Assembly: GCA_014529385.2 (NCBI GenBank)
Contig: CM043963.1
Coordinates: 99,339,912 to 99,403,911, forward strand
Direction of reading: 5' to 3'
DNA from: Adiantum capillus-veneris
Lineage: Eukaryota > Streptophyta > Polypodiopsida > Polypodiales > Pteridaceae
Length of the DNA: 64,000 bases
Below the pieces are notes generated by a model. It was not told the DNA's origin. It ran no database searches and saw only the letters and a list, made by a program, of their open reading frames with translations. Position 1 is the first letter of the stretch, and each line of letters begins with the position of its first letter. Made by a program: the position numbers and the translations under genes. Of this stretch, positions 54,885-64,000 are shown one piece after another.

Positions 54885-56690
54885 ATAGACTTATGAAGCC
54901 CTGGTTAGAGTACTTACCTTTGGATTGACTTGTTGTCAATTTCTACTTGATTCGATTGCAACTTTCTGTCAAGCTACCAATTCCTTGTCTGCAACCTGAT
55001 TCCTGTACATTTTTGATCAAGTTAGCTATTCTTCTATAAAGACAGTAGAGTTTTAGCTAACTGTCGTGATTGGTCTATGTGTATCACTTCAAATCGAGCT
55101 ATGGGAGTCAACAATTGACTTTCACATTCGACTTTGGCAAAAAATCAAAGGATTAGTCTGCAACTTGGAAACTGAGTGAACATCTACCAGTTTGGATCCG
55201 ATTGAACCCAAAATTGCCCGGTGTCTTTGTATTATGCTGGTTTAACACTGTACAAGTTCAAAAGTGAAAACTGGTGTCCCTGGGTAGCAGTAGTAAATAA
55301 TCGCGATTATTTACTTTTGCTAGTTTTTTGCACTTTTTGGCTTGGTTTGGCAAGTATACAACCTGTTAAAGTCCATGGACAAGTTTCAACAAGTTTGGAC
55401 AAATTCTGTTCAAGTTTATCAACTGTTTTGTGTCCGTAGACTCTGATTTCAAGAATCTGGCTTAAGTCTCACTTTTGTGATCCAAATTTCATCAAAATTT
55501 ATTTGTGGGGTCTACTTGATATGCTTGACCTTGTGGTATACTCAAATTTGCAAATTTGTCAATTTTTGTAGCAGATGTAAATAATCGCGATTATTCACTC
55601 CAGCTATATTTTTGCAAATTTTTGTCCCAACTTTGACACAGATCTGTTAAGCACCTCAAGTTAAGGTCTCTAGTCAAGTTTCAACAAGTTTGGACAAGTT
55701 TTGCAAAAATGGTCATCAATTTTCTGTCCGGAGACTAACTTTGCAAATTTGGTCACAATTTTCAATCTACTGATCCAAATCTTACCAGACTTGGTTTGTA
55801 GACTTATTACAACATGGTAAAACTAGTGGTATGCCAACTTGGTCAAAAAAATTGAAAAATGGAGTAGATGTAAATAATCGTGATTATTTACAACTGGCAA
55901 CTTTTTGCATCTTTTTGGTCAACTAAGCATGTACACATGTTTATCACATCAATATAAGCCTATGAATCAAATTTCAACAAGTTTGGAGAAATTTTTTCCC
56001 AACTTACACTTAAAATTCAAAAAGTCAGTACAAACTTTAGTTTTTACCCAGTTTTTTGCCAGTTTGGTGATCCAAATCTTTTGTGCCTTTACAAAAGTTG
56101 TTTGTACACATGCAATGAGTCAATGGTATGAACCTTGGTCAAATATGAGCTAAAAGTTAATAATCATGATTATTATCTTCAGGCTTGAAATGAACCAAAT
56201 TTTGCAATTTTTCAATGGACAATCTTTTTATGAGCTATTTTAAGCCTATGAATCAAGTCAAAACTCAATTTGGCTTAAAATGTCAAGAAAAAGTAAATAA
56301 TCTGAGTTTTGGCCAACTCTTGAAATTTTTACCTCGAAGTGTCCTTGAGCTTACCCACTGGTTCAGACAACTTTCAAGCTTACCCTCCAGTCGGATTGAG
56401 TGGTTTGAAGTCTTTGGAATCTGGCTGCATCAAATAGATTTCATTCTCTTATTATGGTGAACATCATACATTCTAGGTAATGCCATGGTGACCTCCTCCC
56501 TTTGACACAATTAGCTCTTGTCCATTGTCCTTATCAACAAGTGTTGCACTCCTCAACAGTCATAGACATGGTGGATGATTCTTGCTAATCAATTTGCTTA
56601 TTGCTTGTAGTTTAAAGCATATTTATGACTAAAATCCTTGAAGTTTCTCTCATTTTTAGCATATAGCTTATCGGTCCAAAAGGGTAAGAG
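54885..56690 (-). repeat. Element B leader with four ~287-bp palindromic-core repeats
   Basis: Cores: GTAAATAATCGCGATTATTTAC (55293-55314, a perfect 22-bp palindrome), one-mismatch copies at 55577-55598 and 55870-55891, and a weaker one near 56157-56177; spacings 284, 293 and 286 bp. The intervening DNA shares GTTTCAACAAGTTTGGA, GTGATCCAAAT-like and TGGTATG...CTTGGTCAAA segments. It lies directly upstream of gag. The first ~60 bp upstream of gag are shared with element A; beyond 56460 nothing is assigned up to the element S target duplication AAGAG (56686-56690). Confidence 0.8.
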
Positions 56691-57760
56691 TGTAAAGCAG
56701 GGGGGGCTGGAGCATGCCACTTTTGTGGGACGCGTATTTAACCTCACTATCCTATCTTATTGCAGTATTAGCGAGAACCACGATTAAATTGTCAATCCAT
56801 GGGATGAAGCTGACCCGACTAGTGCATAGAGGTTGCAAGAGGGTATCAATCTCTCGGAAAACAACTAACAACTCGCATCTAGCTCAAGCTACACTCAAGT
56901 GACAGAAATCACTAAAAACCAATCGCTCATCGGCAAATAAATCACATCCGTTTGCAGCATCAATGACATACAAACATAACAAAACTTCTAGGAAATGTTT
57001 ATAACACCTAAGCACACATGATTATGGTCTCAAATCCCACTTTAGGTCAAGTGCCAAAATCGCGATTATTAACAGCAGTGGATTTTTGACATAGCCGTTT
57101 TCGACCCAGGATGCATCTAAATGCTTAGCAATGATGCCCCAATATCCCGCCTACGCTTAGTTTTGGATTTGAAAGTGTAAATTCCTAGTTATGAAATTAG
57201 GCTGCGAATCGGTGATGCCAAAAGCTACAAAATAACGTGTAGACTCCATTTAGAACTCACTTGAGTAAACAAGTGTGTTCTAACGCGACTGTAATGTGAC
57301 AACCGGGGAGGGACTAGGAAGCGCGAGAAGGAGAGAGGTGAGCGCTGTTAGCTCACACTCTGTATTTCATTATCCAAAACTTACAAATAACTTACAAAAA
57401 TTGGCTTTTATACCTTAGCCAAGATTTTTGGTGGTCAAAACTAATAATCTGGGAGTTCTACCAAAGATGGATAATGTGACAGGTTGATACAATTTGGAAG
57501 CTTGTAGCCCCGGATCATCAATTACAAGGTTTATCCGAAAAAATAGGAGTTACAATATTCCCGATTTATCAAAATAATAAGTGTTTCACAATGAGAACTC
57601 CGAAAAATGGTATCCGTGGTATCTGTGTTAGCTTGCTTCTAGAAACTTTTTACCCAACCATGCCCTATATAGGCCTTGTGTTGCTAAATATAGGGACCTC
57701 ATGTATTGCATGCCCATCCTAGCCCTTGGCTTGCTTCCCGCTCTTACCCTTAGCCTGACA
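56691..57760 (-). mobile_element. 3' LTR of element S (144 bp), split by a solo LTR
   Basis: The left 33 bp and right 111 bp together match the uninterrupted 144-bp LTR at 63071-63214 (about 17% divergence); ends TGTAAAG and CCTGACA. Minus-strand purine tract CACCAAGGGGGGAGTAA adjoins on the right (57761-57778), so this is the 3' LTR of a minus-strand element. Confidence 0.82.
56724..57644 (-). mobile_element. Solo LTR of the A/B family (921 bp) inside the element S LTR
   Basis: Homologous end to end with the element A 3' LTR (920 bp) and in the same orientation. Flanked by ACTTT on both sides (56719-56723; 57645-57649), and the unoccupied site is visible in the other element S LTR. The right terminus is mutated (TCTAGAA for GCTAACA). 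Formed by recombination between the two LTRs of a full element. Confidence 0.88.
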
Positions 57761-57870
57761 TTACTCCCCCCTTGGTGGAGAAGCGTTTTCTTCCTCGAAA
57801 ACAAAGGTGTATCTTCATAAGAACACTAAAGTTTTCCACAGTGGCATCCCTCTTAATTTAGCTATTTGTT

Positions 57871-58094
57871 TGACCGCAACATGGTTCAAGAGGAGGTTCA
57901 ATCAAACCAAGAGTAACATCTTGATTTTCTACATTGTTGTCCCTTTGCAACACTCTTGTGTAACCGGCTCTTGAACCATGTTTGACTGCAACATGGTTCA
58001 AGAGGAGGTTCAATCAAACCAAGAGTAACATCTTGACTTTCCACATTGTTGTCCCTTTGCAACCGTCTTGTGTAACCGGCTCATGTACAACATA
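57871..58094. repeat. 112-bp tandem duplication inside element S
   Basis: TGACCGCAACATGGTTCAAG (57871) and TGACTGCAACATGGTTCAAG (57983) begin two copies about 95% alike. Confidence 0.92.
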
Positions 58095-61000
58095 GCGTGT
58101 AGACTCCATTTAGAACTCACTTGAGTACGCTAAATGAGTTACCACAACTAAGATGTACCCAAAAGAGTGCCTCTTTTCACTTTTCATGAAAGTAACTCGC
58201 TGACATAACTTATCAACAAAATATAAGTCCTTAGCTTGTTTTCATCAGTAAACCACCCCACCATAACCAGTGTGCAAGGTTGAGAACTTGACTTAAACAT
58301 GAAGGGACTAAAGAGAGTCACAAACATGCTTTACCTTACGGTAAGCAAACTCCAACTAGATCGATACATGCTTGCTAATTGGATTTATTGGTGCTAATGT
58401 ACGCACTTCACATATCCTTTAGCACAAGATTACACTTGTAATCTGCCTATCCTCTTTGGATAACTGACAATACTTAGGTGTGTTTTCCCATGGTTTACAG
58501 GAAATCTTCCAAAAGGACTGGTAAACGGGGATCACAGTGCCATACAACATTGCTGAGGAATCAATATTGTCATGAATAACCATCTTGGTTAACTTGAAAT
58601 ATCCACAAGAACCCAAACCAAGCCATGACCTCTATTGGTGATGATATATCTAAAAGTAAGCTCATAAAGATATTGCACATAGAGTGCAAAAATGCTTCAT
58701 AAGCAACTAATGTGATGAATATGCATGCTACTCTAAATCAACCTTTGCTAAACACTAGGGATTTTAACATCTTGTGTGCATGCATTTAGAAAAAACAAAT
58801 CCGAACCTGCATATCCATGACCCCCTTGGGTTGGCCCTTGGCCTGTCATTGGGCCATAATAGAATGTGACAATTGATCACACCTAGGTACCAATAAAACA
58901 TGTTCATCAACATAACAGAGGCTTGCTACATGTATATACAACCATCCATTAGAGTTGTTTAACAACACTTGTACCTTAACAAGTCATTCTAAGTATCCGA
59001 CAATTTCTGGCCATTGAAATTGTTCCTGATATGTTGTGCTGAAAATGGTCTAGAAAATGGATTTAACCAAGACCTAGGAACTTTATTGTGACATATAATT
59101 GATATGGTGGACACTAGTGTCAGTCCCAAAGACTCATATTCTCCACATGTGGAATATGTCTCAAAAAAAGATATTTAAAAAAAGAACATCCTTCAAGTAG
59201 GAGGTGCACTTGTGTGTGGAGATAATTGTAAACACTCTGCAACATGAGTGAGAGGGACCCTCGTTATCTTTACCCCACACTGGCTAAACCAAACTCCTTG
59301 AGTTCCTAGACCATGTTGTATCCCATGTGACAACATGTCCCAAAGAAAACCGTGCAAAATGAAAAAATGTATTTGGGACATTGCGGACCAAAAATCTTGG
59401 CTCTCACATGACCTTGTCATCTCTCTCAAGAGAAAAAATGGATGAAACCATAGAATTTATGCATCCTACTTAGAAAAGTAAACAAAAATATATTAAAAAA
59501 AGAAATAAATCAAACCAGATGCACCTAAGAACACTAATTGAAAATTAGTGAAATTCAAGTAATATTGCACATGTAACTTTGGGTGTTGCCTTTGAAATCC
59601 AAACCCCTTCATTCAAGTCTACATTGTCAAACCCCTTGGTTAGACTTTGCAGGGAAACTGCTCAACTAGCAGCCAATAGTAATTGAAGTCAACTTTGGAA
59701 GTTGAAATTGTCAACTACCCCTTGGCATCTTGTCGACTTCTTTGCTTGAAAGTGCAAGTGTGAAGGTTCCAAGATTTGACCGTCAACACTTAATAAGTGA
59801 TTTAGTAATCACGAGCTGGGTCTTACCCCAAAAGTATACTTGTATAGGCACTCTCAATGCTATAGATAAAATAGGAGATCCATTCAAGTTGGAATTGTAT
59901 TCACAATTGGATCTTTTCTAGCCCTGAAAATCCGTAGTCTTGGGTTTTTGTAAACAACCGTGCTGTCTGAAATGTTGGCTTCTACACCTAAATTATGTAG
60001 TGCTACAATAATAGCCAAAAAATCAGTAATGGCAAGACTGTTGTTTGTTCATTATAATCAATAGGTACACAATTGGAGAGAATTGTTCGATCTTGAAAGA
60101 AATCACAGATGGATTACAAACAGATGGCTCTTATCAATTTCCAATAGATAGCTCTTAGCCCTTCAAAAATAGAGCCACTCTTAGCCCTTCAAAAATAGAT
60201 GGCTCTTAGCCCTTCTTGCGACTATATTGACATAGAAAGATTTTAGTAGAATCATGCTTAGTTTCACTTTTCTCGCGGAGAATTAGGAAAGAGAGAGAAA
60301 GAGAGAATGATGGGATAAGGAAAATCCCTTATTCTACTTTGTTGTATGCCCCATGTGTATGTCTCTGTGAGGACAACGGTTGTGTTGTAGCTTATCCTAT
60401 AAACGTACAACAGTGTGCTTGTACAACACTCTCGTAAAGAGAGGTACCATTAGTCATATCTTGACCCACCTACCTTGTATGTGGCCGTGATTGTACCAGG
60501 TGACTTACGTAGTCACTTTTCCTATGAATGAACAAAAATTTTAAAAAAATTAAGACATCAATAACTTATCTGGTCCTTGACAAAATAGCTAGTGTTATAG
60601 TAGAGGCGTATACAATGATGGGGTGTCCTATGTCCATCTTACTAGTACACCATGCATACATATTAAAAAAATAGATTGATAATCCCTTGGCTTCAATGAC
60701 AGTCCCAACCTTGTGAGATATTGCTAAACATGCCTTGCACAATTACATGGGCATGGATACATCATAGTGCGTCATTGCCAGACTCAAACTGTGAGCTTAT
60801 ATCCCACTTAATGACAAATACGTGTGCCATTATCCTTGATCTAAAGTCAAGTGATAGTTTCTTGGAACATAAGAGAAGCCTTGCTTTGCATAAGTTCATC
60901 AAAAAGATGAGACAAAACACAACCTAAGTGGTCATAGCTAATAGGTACTTCTGTTGACACACTTATGTCAAAGCAAAAAAGAATCGAGCTTGTCAAAATT

Positions 61001-62866
61001 TCATAGAGAATTGGCATTGCCAAATCGTATAGCTTCTTGAGAATCATGAGATGGCCAATATTGATAGAGACAACATCTATAGGTTAGCTTTCAAGTTTCA
61101 TCTATTGCCAAATACTCCTTGATCAAAGCAGCATTTTCTTGACAAGATAGCATTGTAAAAACTCTTGCAAAAGTGAATAAGTTCAAAAGTGAAACTTAAA
61201 TTTAACATACTTACCGACTGTCCTTGGCATTGAAAGTCATAGCGTCCCGTATGTGTGGTGGTCAACATTGGATTCATCTCATAGCTATGGATGTCAAAGT
61301 GATTTCCAGTATGCTTTTTGTACTTATGTTGCTTGGTTCTTGGAAAGCTTCAGTGGATTTGAAGTGATTATGCATCCAATGCATGGAGCCATGCTCCTAA
61401 AAGCATTGTTTCCCCCCTCCTCTAGGTAGCACAAGGAGGAGATATAAAAAATATAATACTATGACGTAATACACTTGTAGATGAAACAGAGTTAAAATAT
61501 AATTAACCTTATCAATTATTTACCTTGTCAAATAGGATACCACATTTGAAGCATAAAAATATGGACATTAATTGCATAAACAAAACATACCTACCCAATA
61601 TTGTATTGCATGTACCTGTTGCGACGCTTGTCAACAATAGGTGGATCAATATCCTTGTCTGATTGGCAAACAAGTTGCCTAAGAGCCATGCCCTAACAAA
61701 CTTGTGTGACACCTTCTTGGGATTGTAGTTAATGATTGGTCTCGTCGATAACTTTGACCATACAAGTCACATTATTACCATTCAAGCCACATGCCTTGCA
61801 TGTACTTGCATGTATTGCTAAACAACCTTGTTTGCACTGGTTTTCAGCCATACTTACACCTTGACATTGGTCCTTGACAAACTTCACTTGGAACAAGCTC
61901 CTTTTCTAAGAAATGGTCCCAAAGCTTGATTTCACTATTGCAAAAACTTCTGCAAAATTGAAATGAATGGGAAACATTAAATTCAAGTTTATTGTGCTTA
62001 GCGGTCATCAAAAACTTCTAGATCACCATCTCCGTCAAATAGAAAGCAATTGTAGACGTGTTGTCATAGTTTTTCGCATGCCTTTCATGGTGTACGCTAG
62101 TGCTTGTCATATTTTCCCTAGCAAGCCCTCCATAAGCCTTGCATGCGGCTCAATTTTTTGAGATGTCGAGAACCTAGTCAATCATGTTGTACCTTGCAGA
62201 ATCATGAAAGCTTATGCATGTCAAACTCAAAATCTTTGAGATCCTTTGCCAATCTTGTTGGTTCTTCTCAAAATAATGCTTGTATGCCTTGCATGGCTCT
62301 ACAATTTTATGTAGCTTCATGCAAAACGATGCAAGTCATGTTGATCATAGATGATATCAAGTCTCGTGTCGCTTCCTTATTTTGCACAATTGCTACACAC
62401 AGGACTGAGACCTTAGCAAGGAAGGGTGCCCAAAATAAGGAGCCCAACCTCTTTTCTATTAATTGTGAACTCAAGTTTGGAGGTATGGCAGGCTGCAGAG
62501 TGCACCGAAGATCAGAGAGAGAAAATAGCAAGCGATGGAGAACTTGATTGTGCTGAAGATTGCAGTAAAAACTTTTTGCTTAGTCCGTGTTGCAAATTCC
62601 ACAAGACCATTTGTGAAGGTTTTTGTGGTGGTCGCTCAGCCTTGGTAAGCCCCGTTGCACACGCCTTCAGTCTAGTACCAAACCGAGCTCCATCCAAGTT
62701 GTGTTTCCTGCACCACCTCGACTCCCCAACCTTTTGCATGGCTTTGCATGCATTCATGCAAGATCTAAGGGACCACACCCCTTTGCTGCCATGGAACCTT
62801 GACAAGCAAGCAAAAGCGAGAACAAAGATCCATGCCAAGGGAAATTGCAAAAAAGAGAGAGAGATT
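58095..62866 (-). other. Interior of element S, no genes recognised
   Basis: Short frames only, the longest about 134 codons (62143-62547, plus) without recognisable features. A short stutter of AGATGGCTCTTAGCCCTTC-like words occurs near 60120-60220. One minus-strand piece reads YVDE near 58910 but lacks RT context. Confidence 0.45.
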
Positions 62867-63018
<152 letters not shown>

Positions 63019-63057
63019 ATGCTTCTTCCCCTTCTCCTTGGCTCCCCTCTCCCCTCA

Positions 63058-63069
63058 TCTCTGATACGA
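63058..63069 (-). other. Primer-binding site of element S
   Basis: The minus strand reads TCGTATCAGAGA right after the LTR end; it matches TGGTATCAGAGC in ten of twelve positions. Confidence 0.65.
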
Positions 63070-63070
63070 G

Positions 63071-63214
63071 TGTAAAGCCGGGGGGACTGGAGCCTACCAC
63101 TTTCCACCCCATCGTGCTCTAAATAGGCCTTGTGTTGCTAAATATAGGGACCCCTTGTACTGCATGTCCATTGTAGCCCTTGGCCTGGTGTTCGGTCTTA
63201 CCCTTTTCCTGACA
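63071..63214 (-). mobile_element. 5' LTR of element S, 144 bp
   Basis: Starts TGTAAAG and ends CCTGACA (plus strand); uninterrupted, and so preserves the empty site of the solo LTR in the other copy. Followed by target duplication AAGAG. Confidence 0.82.
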
Positions 63215-63219
63215 AAGAG

Positions 63220-64000
63220 ATTGCAAGGTGGTTCCTCTTGTATCACACCCACCATTGCACAAGGATTTCCATCAAAGTTCAATACTTTTCCATGTGAGAA
63301 GATAAAATCTCATGTCAATCATGCAAAGATGGAGAATGTGGACATAGATTGAGAGCAAGAAGAGGTATCTCCTTCTCAAGGAGAGCTTTAACACACACAC
63401 ACACCCTTTCTCCTAGTGCAAAAGGGGGCACCCCTCAACAAAGGAGAAGTCCACGGAAGCAGCCATTGATGAAGACACTCCCTAGCCCTAAATAAGTGTA
63501 CACAAAAGAGGTTGGTAGAAATGAGTGATTGTGGATTCAATGAAGTGGTAGAGGACTTGGCAAAGAGAAAAGCAAGGGATGAATAAGGGGCATGCAAAGG
63601 AAAAAGAGGTAGCCAGCATTGGAGATTCATTGCCTTTCCCAGAGATTGAGCTTCCCGATGAGCATCTAGCATGCCAATGTCGTGCAAGCATAGATTGCCC
63701 AAAGTGATCCACATTCATTTTCAAAAGGGTGTGGATGATGGCTTACCTCGAGGATAGCCATGGCATCAACATAGAGATTCAAAAGCACCCTAGGGTTCGG
63801 CCATTACACAAAGAGGGTGAGAGAAGATCCGAACTCATGCCACATCCTAAAGTGCAAGCTTGGTATAAGAAAACCATGAAAATTTTTCTGATAAGAATTG
63901 AAAAACTACACAAAATTGCAAGAGGTATCAGTGTCTTATGCAGAGATGGGAATTACAATTATGGAAGGATCTTGGAAACAAGTACAAGGACATATCAGAG
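63220..64000. other. No feature recognised
   Basis: Short frames only (63388-63714 minus, 108 codons, unrecognised). It is the right flank of element S and should continue whatever lay at 56690 before insertion. Confidence 0.4.

Noticed and set aside
55293-56177. CRISPR-like array (repeats at regular spacing)
   Set aside because: Spacing of ~287 bp, homologous spacers and plant context exclude it; these are tandem repeats.
58890-58930. YVDE in a minus-strand frame, like the copia RT YVDD
   Set aside because: Neighbouring residues do not match RT blocks and stops lie on both sides.
63071-63214. First read as an independent 144-bp solo LTR with an imperfect duplication ACGAG/AAGAG
   Set aside because: The right flank AAGAG matches perfectly the left flank of the other copy at 56686-56690, and a primer-binding site adjoins, so the two are the ends of one element.

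Overview
This is a nuclear window from a land plant. The only host gene recognised is a STICHEL-like gene on the minus strand at the left edge: a plant-specific protein carrying a bacterial DnaX-type (clamp-loader gamma/tau) AAA+ domain. The rest is retrotransposon debris, plant-type LINE and CACTA remnants, one tRNA-derived SINE and very long simple repeats of CT, CA and G. A genome this rich in transposons and microsatellites is large. I cannot tell from the sequence alone whether it is a fern, lycophyte, gymnosperm or angiosperm.

Layout. 0-4.1 kb: STICHEL-like exons 2 and 1 (minus) around a 1.57-kb intron holding a CT array and a poly-G run; exon 3 lies off the left edge. 4.1-6.0 kb: its 5' side, rich in CT/GA. 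6.1-6.8 kb: LINE ORF1 (DUF4283 plus zinc knuckle) fragment. 8.5-12.2 kb: a plus-strand gypsy-like leader, an array of ~255-290-bp units with palindromic cores, followed by a broken gag. 12.6-14.4 kb: tandem duplications, a 160-codon ORF and a duplicated tRNA-iMet primer-binding site. 15-17.3 kb: another palindromic-core array and a gypsy gag-protease remnant (element D).

18.3-31.2 kb: element A, a decayed minus-strand gypsy element with a 920-bp 3' LTR and polypurine tract. Its domain order is odd: gag, protease, RT, RNase H, two successive H2C2 zinc-binding modules, integrase, then a second retropepsin-like domain after the integrase, then a separate 3' ORF ending just before the polypurine tract. 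I do not recognise this layout as a described lineage; it is the most interesting thing here. 31.2-37.7 kb: element C, a minus-strand chromovirus (chromodomain at the integrase C-terminus) whose gag-pol is one reading frame interrupted by only two stop codons.

38.8-44.5 kb: microsatellite-tipped segmental duplications on both sides of a 3.3-kb island without recognisable genes. 44.8-46.2 kb: LTR remnant related to element C. 46.6-46.8 kb: SINE. 47.0-47.8 kb: CACTA (TNP2) transposase pseudogene. 49-53.4 kb: LINE fragments and tails in alternating orientation around a near-perfect hairpin and a ~1.1-kb foldback. 53.5-56.5 kb: element B, a relative of A with a better-preserved gag and an upstream array of four ~287-bp units with a 22-bp palindromic core. 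56.7-63.2 kb: element S, an LTR element with 144-bp LTRs, a primer-binding site and a 5-bp target duplication; its left LTR is itself interrupted by a 921-bp solo LTR of the A/B family with its own target duplication.

No operon, CRISPR array, rRNA gene or functional tRNA gene was seen. The unit of organisation is nested transposon insertion around one host gene. Most retrotransposon stop codons fit C-to-T (or opposite-strand G-to-A) change, as expected for long-methylated DNA; two are shown directly by comparing A with B.
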